Part shown: in pieces, positions 50,957-60,800 of the stretch
How the letters are laid out: each line of letters opens with the position of its first letter
Position numbering within the stretch: the stretch's first letter is position 1
Assembly (NCBI GenBank): GCA_949152475.1
Contig: OX424561.1
Location: 26,344,481-26,408,480 of the forward strand
Reading direction: 5' to 3'
Origin: Terebella lapidaria
Lineage: Eukaryota; Annelida; Polychaeta; Terebellida; Terebellidae
DNA length: 64,000 bases
Translations under genes and position numbers: made by a program
The notes under the pieces: generated by a model
What the model was told of the DNA's origin: nothing
Databases searched by the model: none
What the model saw: only the letters and a program-made list of their open reading frames with translations

Positions 50957-53038
50957 TCAGAATTCCCCTGGGTGGAGGAACATCCATGGAGGTGTCGGTG
51001 GAGGAACTACTGGCATTGCTTGGTTGTTGTTGCCACCGAGCGCAACAACTGTAGGTCGTGGTAGGACAGCGTTCTGCGTCCCTGTCATGCCACTGTGAGG
51101 AGGATCCGTCGATCTGTTCGCTGTGATGTCATGATCATGATGTGCCTCAGCTGGTTTGAGGTGCACTCTGTTTCGTCGGTAGGTTCCTTGAGGTGACTCA
51201 ACCTCGTAAGAGCGTTCATCCAGACGACGAGTGACTGTGGCTTTTGTCCAGTGTTTCTGGCCTTTGATGAAGGGTTTCATTCGTACTTCGTCACCCTCAG
51301 CCAGTGGAGGTAAGTCCTTTGCTGATCTGTTGAAGTTATTGGATTGTCTTTCCTTGCTGTATGCTAGTGACTTGCGAGTTGACTGTGTATCCGGCGACAC
51401 AGGATGGAGCAGGTTTTTAGTGTAGGGAAGGAGTGTTTTTGCTCGACGCCCCATGAGCTTCAACATTGGGCTAGACTGAGTGTTCTGAGAAGGTGTGTTC
51501 CTCAAGTCAAGCAAGGCAAGGTATGGGTCACTGTGAGAGTCCTTGGCTTTCCTCAGCAAACGCTTTGCTGTTTTGACAGCTGACTCTGCCATCCCGTTGC
51601 TTTGGCTGTGTCCCGGGCTCGATGTTACGTGCTCGAAGTCCCAGGTTTCGGCAAACTTGGCGAACTCGTAGGAAGTGTACTGAGGTCCATTGTCGCTTAT
51701 GAGTTGTTGTGGACTGCCGTATCTCGCAAAATGACCTTTGAGCTTTCTTATGACAGTCGTCGAGGCGGTGTCTTCCAGGAGATTCAGTTCCCAGTAGTTC
51801 GAGAAATAGTCCACAGTTATCAGGTACTGGTTCCCGTCTAGGGAGAACAGGTCAGTGCCAACTTGAGACCATGGTCGGTCTGGAACCTCGTGAGGCATGA
51901 GAGTTTCCTTGGCATTACCAGTCGTGAACTTGGAGCATGTGGCACACTGTCCAATGTAGTCCTTGGTCTCCGAGGTCATGTTTGGCCAGAACAGACACTC
52001 TCGGGCACGTCGTAGACAGGCTTCAATTCCGACGTGTGACGAATGTAGTTTCTGCTTCATTTCTTGGCGCATGGACTGGGGTACCACTACACGTTCTCCA
52101 CGGAAGATCAGTCCATCATGTAGTGTAAGTTCGTCTCTGAACACAGAAAAAGGTGTGATCGTGGCAGGGAGGCTAGACTTGTCCTCAGGCCAGCCGTTCA
52201 AGATGACACTCTTCAGAGCTTGCAACACGTCATCCTGCTGTGTCGCCTGGCGGATGAGGTGCAGATGACGATCTGTTATCGGTAGGAATCCAGCCATGTT
52301 GACATACTCACTGATACTGTCCATCTCGCCTTCGACGTGAGAGTCCAGGTAAGCACGAGAGAGTGTGTCAGCGAGGTAGAGGTGTTTACCTTGAGTGTAG
52401 GTTATGCTGATATCATACTTCTGTAGGCGCATCATCATGGCCTGCAGGCGTCTAGGCGCTTTGTCCAGAGGTTTACCCACGATCGTCTCTAGAGGTTTGT
52501 GGTCACTCAGTACTCTGACACGTCTTCCAAACGTGTACTGGTGGAACCGTTCTACAGAGAAGACAATGGCTAGGAGTTCTTTCTCTATCTGAGCATACCT
52601 CTGCTCAGTGTCAGATAGCGCTCGGCTGATGTACGCCAGGGGACGACCATCTTGCAGGAGTGCTGCGCCAAGACCAGCTTGGCTCGCGTCGCACTGGATG
52701 GTGAGTTCTTTAGTCACATCATAGTATTGCAAGACAGGAGCTTCAGACACAAGCTTCCGAATCTTGTGAAATGCGTCCTCCTGTAGGGTTGACCACTCCC
52801 AATCACATTCATTGGTAGTGAGTTTCCGGAGAGGTGCCATGACGTCAGAGAGATGAGGTGTGAATTTGGCCAGGTAATTCACGAATCCACACATTCGTCG
52901 AACTGCTTCTACATCAGTAGGCACAGGCATCTCGAGCACTGCCTTGACCTTGGCAGGGTCAGGTTTTAGACCTTCACTCGTCACAAGGTGGCCCAGGAAA
53001 GGTATCGATTTCTGCAGGAGTTTCATCTTGGACTTATT
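50957..53038 (-). CDS. Gypsy-2 Pol, C-terminal part (RT end, RNase H, integrase)
   Basis: Same frame as the upstream ORF, directly after its TGA. The RT thumb has IPFLGHLVTSEGLKPDPAK and VRRMCGFVNYLAKF. The RNase H has LTIQCDASQAGLGAAL and ALSDTEQRYAQIEKE. The integrase has an HHCC zinc site (HSSHVGIEACL, CATC), then the D-D-E core: VGTDLFSL, ISDNGPQYTS, and SNGMAESAVKTAKRLL. A C-terminal domain ends PWMFLHPGEF. All catalytic residues are visible. Translation depends on readthrough or on an undamaged sister copy. Confidence 0.88.
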   Translation of the reverse strand, partial: NKSKMKLLQKSIPFLGHLVTSEGLKPDPAKVKAVLEMPVPTDVEAVRRMCGFVNYLAKFTPHLSDVMAPLRKLTTNECDWEWSTLQEDAFHKIRKLVSEAPVLQYYDVTKELTIQCDASQAGLGAALLQDGRPLAYISRALSDTEQRYAQIEKELLAIVFSVERFHQYTFGRRVRVLSDHKPLETIVGKPLDKAPRRLQAMMMRLQKYDISITYTQGKHLYLADTLSRAYLDSHVEGEMDSISEYVNMAGFLPITDRHLHLIRQATQQDDVLQALKSVILNGWPEDKSSLPATITPFSVFRDELTLHDGLIFRGERVVVPQSMRQEMKQKLHSSHVGIEACLRRARECLFWPNMTSETKDYIGQCATCSKFTTGNAKETLMPHEVPDRPWSQVGTDLFSLDGNQYLITVDYFSNYWELNLLEDTASTTVIRKLKGHFARYGSPQQLISDNGPQYTSYEFAKFAETWDFEHVTSSPGHSQSNGMAESAVKTAKRLLRKAKDSHSDPYLALLDLRNTPSQNTQSSPMLKLMGRRAKTLLPYTKNLLHPVSPDTQSTRKSLAYSKERQSNNFNRSAKDLPPLAEGDEVRMKPFIKGQKHWTKATVTRRLDERSYEVESPQGTYRRNRVHLKPAEAHHDHDITANRSTDPPHSGMTGTQNAVLPRPTVVALGGNNNQAMPVVPPPTPPWMFLHPGEF

Positions 53039-53041
53039 TAG

Positions 53042-54973
53042 TCATACACCTAGGTGGCGAAATCTCTCGAGCAGTGCCTTCAATTTGATGTCATGGTCAC
53101 GCAGGGCTTCTTCATCTGTGTCACCCTCACCAAAGAGGATGATATCGTCCGCTACACAGAACACTCCTTTCAGGTCATCGATGGCTTGGACTAGTCGTCG
53201 TTCAAAGATCTCTGACGACACACACAGTCCAAAGGGCAGGCGACACCATCGATATCGACCAAAAGGTGTGGCGAACGTCGTCAAGTAGCTTGACGGCTCA
53301 TCCAGAGATACATGCCAGTATCCCTGGTGCAGGTCCGTGGATGAGAAGATGCGAGCTTTCGACAGTTCAGGCAGGACATCCTCCAACGTCGGCAGGTGAA
53401 AGTGTTCATGTCTTAGTGCTGAGCTCAGAGGTTTTGGATCGATGCAAATCCGCAGATCACCGTTCTTTTTCGTGCTGACCACCATATTCGACACCCAGTC
53501 AGTAGGCTCTTCTACAGGCTTGATCACAGACATGTCTACCAGCTTGTCCAGGTGGCTTTTCAGTTGAGGTTTGATGCTTACAGGTACTCTTCTTGTTTGA
53601 GCGACATGTGGAGTGGCAGTTTTGTCGACCTTTAGCGTCACGACTCCAGGTAGGCTTCCTAGGCTGTTGTCAAACAAGTCGTTATAGTCTTTCGTGACAG
53701 TACTGAACCGTACAGCAGCGACAGTTTTGAAATTTTCAGAGTGTATGGTCACCAAACCCATCTGTTGGCAGGCACGAGCACCCAGAAGTGGAGTTAAGTC
53801 ACTGTCCACGACAACAAACTCGACCGAGTATTGTTTGCTATTTCTGGGATTCTTGACACTCAGGCGAGCAGTTCCTCTCGGTGTCACTTTGGTTTCGTTC
53901 CACATGACCAGCACCTTACTAGTCGGAGTCAGAGTGTTTGGTGCAAACTTTGACGGCAACAGGTTCACCGACGCACCACTGTCGAGCTGGAACCTGACTG
54001 GCTGTTTGTCGACGAGCATCTCTGCATGTATTTCTTTGGCGTAACTGTCTGTAGAGGTAGCACAGAACACAAAGTCAATGAATTCTTCCTGTTCCACCTG
54101 ATGTGTGTGTGCTTGTGAGGGACATTTCACTGCATAGTGATTCTTTTTGTGACACTTGATGCATGTTTTACCCCAGGCTGGGCACTGTGACTTCACCAGT
54201 TTGTGGTTCTCCCCACAAAATTTGCATTCCCGCTTATTTTGCTTCCCATCACCTGATTTCTGGTTAGATCTGCCACGGCTCCTAGATCGAGGACGGCGTT
54301 TGATGGAATTCTTGACACCGTGGACTGTAGAATCAGTAGGCTGGTTGCTGGCGGAAGCGCTGAGCGACTTGAGACATGAGTCTGTGGATTCAGCTACACG
54401 ACAGATGTCAATGCACTTTTTTGATGTGAGGGCCTTCGTTCTGAACAGCGTACGTCTCACTTCTTCAGATTGTATGCCTAGAACAATACGGTCTCGCAGC
54501 AGGGAATCAGACATGCAGTCACAGAAGTTGCAGTTTTTCGCTAGTTGGCGCAATACAGTCACATATTCATCGATACTCTCGCCTGCATGCATGTTTCTTG
54601 TGTTGAAATTGAAACGTTCCCAAGTTTCGTTGATCTCACCTTCAACATACTGATCAAACTGCTCAATGATATGAGGCAGAGTACGGTGTTCCAGCACCAT
54701 GGAGTTGTAGACCTTCAGAGCTTCAGTGCCGATGCAAGACAGGAAGAGAGCCAACTTGTATTCATCAGACTGCTGGTTTAGTTGACCGACAATCAGGTAG
54801 TTTGTCCATGTTTGTTTCCAGAGCCCCCATGATTTCTTATCTTTCAGGTTTACAGTTCCAGGAGGGGAGATTTGAGGCAATACACAGAAACCACGTGGTT
54901 GGCCAGGTGCCTCGGCAGGGTGGTGAGCATTCTGGTGATTCTCACCTGTGTTGTCCGCTTGTTCGTCAGGCAT
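53042..54973 (-). CDS. Gypsy-2 Gag-Pol, N-terminal part (gag, protease, RT first half)
   Basis: 643 codons from MPDEQADNTGENHQ to HLGV. A gag-like domain spans about 45-190 (WGLWKQTWTNYLIVGQL, NARNMHAGESIDEY-like FNTRNMHAGESIDEYVTVLR). Two zinc knuckles follow at about 245-285 (CKFCGENHKLVKSQC, CIKCHKKNHYAVKC). The protease has RFQLDSGASVNLLP and PLLGARACQQMGL. The RT has WVSNMVVSTKKNGDLRICID, FSSTDLHQGYWHV, LPFGLCVSSEIFER, and the active-site block VADDIILFG. Gag, protease and RT share one frame with no shift. The frame ends at a TGA (53039-53041). Confidence 0.88.
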   Translation of the reverse strand: MPDEQADNTGENHQNAHHPAEAPGQPRGFCVLPQISPPGTVNLKDKKSWGLWKQTWTNYLIVGQLNQQSDEYKLALFLSCIGTEALKVYNSMVLEHRTLPHIIEQFDQYVEGEINETWERFNFNTRNMHAGESIDEYVTVLRQLAKNCNFCDCMSDSLLRDRIVLGIQSEEVRRTLFRTKALTSKKCIDICRVAESTDSCLKSLSASASNQPTDSTVHGVKNSIKRRPRSRSRGRSNQKSGDGKQNKRECKFCGENHKLVKSQCPAWGKTCIKCHKKNHYAVKCPSQAHTHQVEQEEFIDFVFCATSTDSYAKEIHAEMLVDKQPVRFQLDSGASVNLLPSKFAPNTLTPTSKVLVMWNETKVTPRGTARLSVKNPRNSKQYSVEFVVVDSDLTPLLGARACQQMGLVTIHSENFKTVAAVRFSTVTKDYNDLFDNSLGSLPGVVTLKVDKTATPHVAQTRRVPVSIKPQLKSHLDKLVDMSVIKPVEEPTDWVSNMVVSTKKNGDLRICIDPKPLSSALRHEHFHLPTLEDVLPELSKARIFSSTDLHQGYWHVSLDEPSSYLTTFATPFGRYRWCRLPFGLCVSSEIFERRLVQAIDDLKGVFCVADDIILFGEGDTDEEALRDHDIKLKALLERFRHLGV

Positions 54974-55002
54974 TATGTTAGAAATAGATTACCGCTGCCA
55001 CC

Positions 55003-55167
55003 ATGTTTCAAGATGTTGCTTTTGTAATCAAATAATAGTCAAATGAGGCAGACTTGAACATTTGGTAACACAATTTATAAAGCGGAAGTTACCAGAACAG
55101 AAAAACAGATAGAGGTGAGTCAAATACAACGCGAAATAAATTGACCGCTCATGAACGTACAAATCTA
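55003..55167 (-). repeat. Gypsy-2 5' LTR (right, truncated)
   Basis: Matches 50440-50604 with one A/C difference. The last bases corresponding to 50605-50633 are missing and the sequence jumps into a copy of the left flank. Confidence 0.85.
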
Positions 55168-55307
55168 TGTGTTAAAGACCAGTGGTGTCTGTGTGTGACT
55201 TTCCCGTATTTTTTTTATACCTGTGTATTTTAAAAACGTACGTTAATGCAAAACAAAAAATTACAATATAAATAATAGGATTGTACGGTCAAAAAATTGG
55301 GTACTGT
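55168..55307 (+). repeat. Flank repeat, right copy (140 bp)
   Basis: Identical to the left copy apart from one extra T in a T run. It immediately follows the truncated right LTR. Together the two behave like a greatly oversized target duplication. Confidence 0.9.
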
Positions 55308-55865
55308 TATTGTTATAATCATGGTTATTCAGAATTCTTGTCTAAATGTCTGTCATAATAGTGTTGTGCACCGTGTTTTCGATACCTCATAAGAGATATG
55401 CGCTTGCTTTTTTCTCAATATACACATGTGTACTTATAGTATATGGACGTGGATGAGTGTATGTATATATTATGTATGAAGATATAATATGTATGTGATG
55501 TTATGTACTAATATGTAAATGTCTGCAATGTACACAAAGTATGCTCATCAAAGCGTAATGATCCTTAAATCTCCTGCAATAGGAAAAAAATCCTATTAGA
55601 TCCTAATGTGAATTTATTTACGTGTATTCCCACCTTGACTTTATTTGTAATCACAATGTAACATAATCGACATCCACATAGCTATAGTACGAACCCTACT
55701 AATTTCAATCTATGACTTACTATTCGTGATATTCATGCGTTTGTTAGTTGTATATAGGTTTTGCACATCTGTACATATCCCACAGCAAAGACCTTAATAT
55801 AGGCTTGTCCTGCTGGTCAATGCTTTTCTTTGTGAATAAAATATGTTTAAAAAAAAAAAAAAAAA
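55308..55865 (+). other. AT-rich segment ending in AATAAA and poly(A)
   Basis: No ORF. TTTGTGAATAAAATATG is followed by A17 at 55849-55865. This looks like the retroposed end of a transcript, most likely the NADAR-2A LINE whose 3' UTR was split by Gypsy-2. Confidence 0.5.
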
Positions 55866-57030
55866 CATACCTTTAGCGTACTCTATGGTCGGTCGACTTT
55901 GCTTCATGTATACCTGCACATGTAGTGTATGGAGGCCACATTCTATCATATCAGTCGCCACCAGAAAAGTGCCTAAGGGCATAGTACGGTAATCGCTCAG
56001 CCAATCAGCGAGCGTTCACCTGACTTAGGCAATTTAAAGGGAAACTGTTGTTAAACATCGCCTCATATATTTTTTAGGCCAGACTTCTGGACGAGTGTAT
56101 ATTCACCTGAAAGAACGCACTGCTGGGAAATAATGACCCGGTTTTCTAGGCAGTATCTTGTTGGCATTCTTCTCAGGAGCTGGAGAATCAAAGGGGTTTT
56201 GCATGGGCATCAGTACCCATAATTTTGGGTATTTTCACCCCGGGTCCATTCAAGGCAGAATAGCGAAAAATCCCATGTGTCGTCAAATATATTCATGCTT
56301 ACCACACGATGCCCAATACATTGAGGGATAAAACTAGCATAGTGTTTAGGCTGGGATTTTTTTTAGGAAGGTGTTATGGACCGTCAAAGTAAGATCATTT
56401 AACATTGAGTTGAATTGCCAATATAATTAATATACTGTAGTCTGTAACACTTGACCACATAGTATATGTGGGGCCACACGTGTAAAAATCATCTTGTTGA
56501 TCGTCCGATGGTAATTTAAGGTGAAACCTGTTGATATCAAAAGCTGCAGCTGAGAAAATACTATTTAGATCAACGGTGACCGTCGTACGTTTCCTGTACA
56601 AAGCACGGATGTTGGAAGGATAACGAATAGCATTGGATGAGGGAGGAGGAGGATATTGGGAACGGATAGGCTCAAACGAAAGTTCAACGGTTGACTTACA
56701 TATGTATCTACATGTATAATCTCTTTTGCATTCATTTCTACGGAAAAATGAATATACAGGACGAACTCTGTACTATCTAAATACATGACGAGTTCTGTAC
56801 TATCTTGTCATAACTAAATTTTACCACAACGTACCAATCGGTTGCTGTACACTGACACGTGTAAAATGGCGAAATAAGCATCAGCTATATAGGCGATCAG
56901 AATTTGCTGTTCAAGGGTTGAAATAAGTTGAGTGTAATGTTGAATTTGTTTGAAATTTGAAGATATATGGAAATAGCCAGTTCCTGATTGGTCAATTTAT
57001 TTTATTCTACCCAATCTCTAGATATCTTAT
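55866..57030. other. Intergenic, nothing recognised
   Basis: AT-rich sequence between the LINE locus and a LINE fragment. No coding, RNA or repeat feature could be supported on either strand. Confidence 0.5.
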
Positions 57031-57340
57031 ACAATAATTAATAATAATTTATTGAACTTTTAAGCGCATAATTACATGCGTTTCAATGCGCTGTACAACA
57101 GTTGATATTTGTATACATGTAAGATTGAATAAGACCAGAATGACTAGACTAGAAAAAATGATGCACATTAAAAAGACATAATGGATGACTAGCGTCCGTA
57201 AGTTTGGCGAAATAAAAATGTTTTAAGCTTCTGCTTGAAAGTGGACTGACTTTGTGGTACACGCATGTCCATCGGCAAGGTATTCCAGACCCTCGCCCCC
57301 AGTATCTGAAAGGATCTCTCCCCGTACTGGCGTGTCACAA
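57031..57340 (-). mobile_element. 5'-truncated CR1/L2-like LINE tail
   Basis: The - strand encodes YGERSFQILGARVWNTLP, QSTFKQKLKTFLFRQTYG and a stop, the terminal part of LINE ORF2. The 3' UTR contains GCGCATTGAAACGCATG and ends in TTATTATTAATTATT. It lies about 480 bp upstream of the copy B start. Confidence 0.75.
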
Positions 57341-57816
57341 TAAGCATACTAACCACAAACAATTATATGGTTATTTTGTGTCTATTCCTGAAAGAACGAT
57401 GCTGTCCGCGTCTCACCCAATATTGGCTATATCCGGTAAAGTGTAACAGGTCCATAACAATCTGTTTACGAGCGAGTTAATTGATTATATAGTTAAATGT
57501 GAAACTTGAACTTTATTCTTTATCCGAACTTCGCTCATGCAGCTGCCTGTATCGACGTGCAAGGTCATATACATGTAGATAGGCCGAGACCTATACGTAT
57601 ACATATAGCTATATATATCATGTGTACCTGTCAGTTATTTTTCGTCGAATGTGCTCTATAATTGAACAGAAAAGTGGGGAAAATAGCTATTATAAAATAT
57701 TTTAAATACTATCGTTTCAGTAAATGATTTAGATAATTCTGTTTTGTCGACGTAGAGGACTTAATTTGGTATTGATCACAAATAGGAGACAACCCTCAGT
57801 CTAGTTGAACGGAAAC
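57341..57816 (+). promoter_or_regulatory. Upstream region of copy B
   Basis: AT-rich, no ORF. No confident TATA or initiator. ATG 57817 follows TCTAGTTGAACGGAAAC. The promoter is expected here only by position. Confidence 0.3.
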
Positions 57817-60800
57817 ATGTCGGGAGATGAGTTGGTGTTCTTTGTCAATGGCAGGAAGGTGAGTACTTGGATTGGCGTTAGATGAACATAATGAAAACGA
57901 CTAGACCTAATATTTGCATACATACAAACCTACGTTCTATACTTCGTCATTATAACAATCGTTCTAACTTCTTTACCGAATGATGTTCATATAAATGCTC
58001 TTGCATGTACATATTGCATGGTGCCGTTTCAATCATACTGAACTTATTACACACGCAACAATAATTTGGCTTACCTTTCAAGCTACTGGTTTTACCGTAC
58101 AGGTGGTGGAAAGAAATCCTCAGCCCGAACAGAGCTTGCTTCTCTACCTTCGGGACAAATGTATCCTTTACTTTTTGGTTATGTGAAAGCTGTATAGGAT
58201 ATAATAATTATAAACTCCGTAATTATTGCTGTTGAGAGCACTTCATGAGATATTAGCCATTTTGTCCTTTGACCTTAAAAATGAGGTCAAAGGTCGAATT
58301 CAGGTCATGCAATTATTCAGCATCATTTCTTATATGTTCATAATTGATTCCTAAGCTGTAAAGTCGATAATAAACGAGATATTAGACATTTTGTCCTGTG
58401 ACCTTGAAAATGACGTCAAGGTCAAATTCAAGGTCACGACAATTATCAGAATATATCATTTCCTATATGTTCATAATTGATTGCTAAGCTGTAAAGTCGA
58501 TAATAAGCGAGATATTCAGCCATTTTGTGCTCAGACCTTGAAAATGAGGTCAGAGGTCAAATTTAAGGTCGCAAGAATATTCAGCATATATCATTTCCTG
58601 TATGTCCACAATTGATTCCTAATCTCCAATCTCAATATGAAGATAAGGCTCCACCATGAATATGTTGTGTATCAAAAAAATATTCCAATGAATAAAAGCG
58701 TCTTTCCTTACTCATCCAACAAACATACCTATATAAAGATATAATTGATGAAATCTATTTCATTCTTTGCAAATAATCAACACAGTGAGTTTTTAGGTTA
58801 CCGGACCTATGGTCCGATAACCTATTGGCATGGCGTTGCGTCCGTCGTCCGTCATCGTCCGTCGTCGTCCGTCGTCGTCGTCGTCGTCGTCGTCCACATT
58901 TTTATCTTTTTTGTTTACGGGCGAATTTTTCTGAAATTTTGCAGAAAAATACTTAAAAATAATTCAAGAAGGAGGTATTTTTTAGTTTTTTGATTTTCGC
59001 TTTTTCTTCAAAATGGCGGCCGTTTTCGACGAAAAAGGCCTGATTTTGGACTTTGGCGGCCATTTTCTCAAAATCTGTTCAGTAACTTTTTTTCTTTTTG
59101 ATACATAAGACTCCTCATATGTACTTCTATGATGTCTATAAATTTCGTTGCGCTTGAATCGCTCGAAGTGGGCCATTTTGGCCCAAACTCGGCCCAAATG
59201 GGACTTTCCCATGTTAAATTCTCCTATGCTTTATAATGGGACACATTATGCCTAATATCTCACTTGATATTGAGATTAGAGACTAGGAATCAATTGTGGA
59301 CATATAGGAAATGATATATGCTGAATATTCTCGTGACCTTGAATTTGACCTCTGACCTCAGTTTCAAGGTCAGAGCACAAAATGGCTTATATCTCGCTTA
59401 TTATCGACTCTACAGCTTAGCAATCAATTATGAACATAAAGGAAATGATATATGCTGAATATTCTCGTGACCTTGAATTTGACCTCTGACCTCAGTTTCA
59501 AGGTCAGAGCACAAAATGGCTTATATCTCGCTTATTATCGACTCTACAGCTTAGGAATCAATTGTGGACATATAGGAAATGATATATGCTGAATATTCTG
59601 ATGACCTTGAATTTGACCTCTGACCTCATTTTCAAGATCCAAGGACAAACTGGCTCATATCTAGCTCCTCTATTGACTGTATGGCTTGGGAATCAATTGT
59701 GGACATGATATACGAAATGATATACATTGAATATTTTGATGATCTTGCTAATTTACAGCTTAGCAATCAACTGTGGACATGATATATGCTTAATGTTATA
59801 TATGCTGAATATTCTCTTGACCTTGAATTCAACCAGTGACCTGGCTAACATCTAAAATATTAAACATTGTCCGGTAACCTATCTTCGGCCCTTGGCCTAA
59901 TTTTTAAATACGCACACAAAATGTGAAAATGAACGTCTCCAATAACTGACCAGGGGATTCAGCATTTCGTCGCTGGGCACTCAAAAATATCTCTAAAATG
60001 ATCTACAGAAGATGTACTACAACATCCGAGCAATCTCTTGTTGTCATACCTCAACAAAATCACTGTATATCTTTCCAAAAGTGTCACTATTTCAGTCTAC
60101 GGCAAACCAAAAAATCAATAAGGCCCGTGGCAAATCAAGTGAAACTACTTTTATTACCTCAATATAAAGCTGTAAGTAAGTTATGAAAACACGTCTACTG
60201 TAATTGTGTGCGATGCAGGGGGAGTATTTGGCCTTGGCGCATGCCCTGGGATTACTGGGCCAGAGGAGACAATACTCAGAGTTTCAACGTGTATGTGGGT
60301 TGTGGTCCTTGTGGATAATCTATTGCAATGTAACATAGACAATTTGGGGGAATCCCTAACTATGTATGTTTGGGGTAAAATTTAATATGGAAATAAGCGG
60401 TTATTTTTTGTTGTTTTGTCCCCCAGTATCCATAGATTCAGTTGGTATGTCATTTGTAAAAAGCCACTCTATGTGGGCCACTCTAGCTCCTCATATATGG
60501 CTTACGGCCAAATATTGTCTATATATGGCCTACGGTATTTAATGATATACATGCAGTCCAACATGTATTTGACCTTGACTTCTGACCCCAGTGATGCTGA
60601 AGGGCACCAAGTCAGGTTGTGACCAGGGTGCGTGTGGAGCCTGTACGGTCATGCTCTCCAAGTATGACAGAGGACAAGACAAAATACGGTTAGCCTCCTA
60701 CATGTATAATCAGCGGATGGAGAACTAGCAGAGCCACAATTTTAAAAGAGTTAATACGATGCTTACATAGTACATGTTCTATATATTGCTCATGTCCATA

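Larger units (their letters stand above)
50440..55167 (-). mobile_element. Gypsy-2: nearly intact LTR retrotransposon
   Basis: The left LTR is 194 bp (50440-50633), TGTTTAG..GAAACA on the - strand, preceded by polypurine GAAAAAAGGGAGGA. The right LTR (55003-55167) matches over 165 nt with one difference, but lacks its outer ~28 bp. The primer site TGGTGGCAGCGG follows the 5' LTR directly. One long gag-pol frame is broken by a single TGA. It is inserted in what is probably LINE 3' UTR. Confidence 0.88.
39574..55865 (+). mobile_element. NADAR-2A LINE: composite locus including nested elements
   Basis: Non-LTR retrotransposon with ORF1 (39995-41551) and an inactivated ORF2 in pieces (41809-42365, 46904-49110). 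The 5' boundary is not defined; 39574-39994 has no ORF and may be its 5' UTR. ORF2-side sequence ends near 49245. AATAAA at 55835 and a 17-nt poly(A) at 55849-55865 are the first plausible 3' end, beyond the Gypsy-2 insertion, so 49245-50301 and 55308-55865 may be its 3' UTR. Endonuclease type, 2A motif and RT blocks suggest the CR1/L2/Rex1 group. The boundaries are inference. Confidence 0.6.

Noticed and set aside
60218-60300. Exon-like stretch after GTGCGATGCAG encoding [18 protein letters not shown]
   Set aside because: Does not match any part of the XDH/AOX family, no paired exon in copy A, and the known exons on either side already join in phase.
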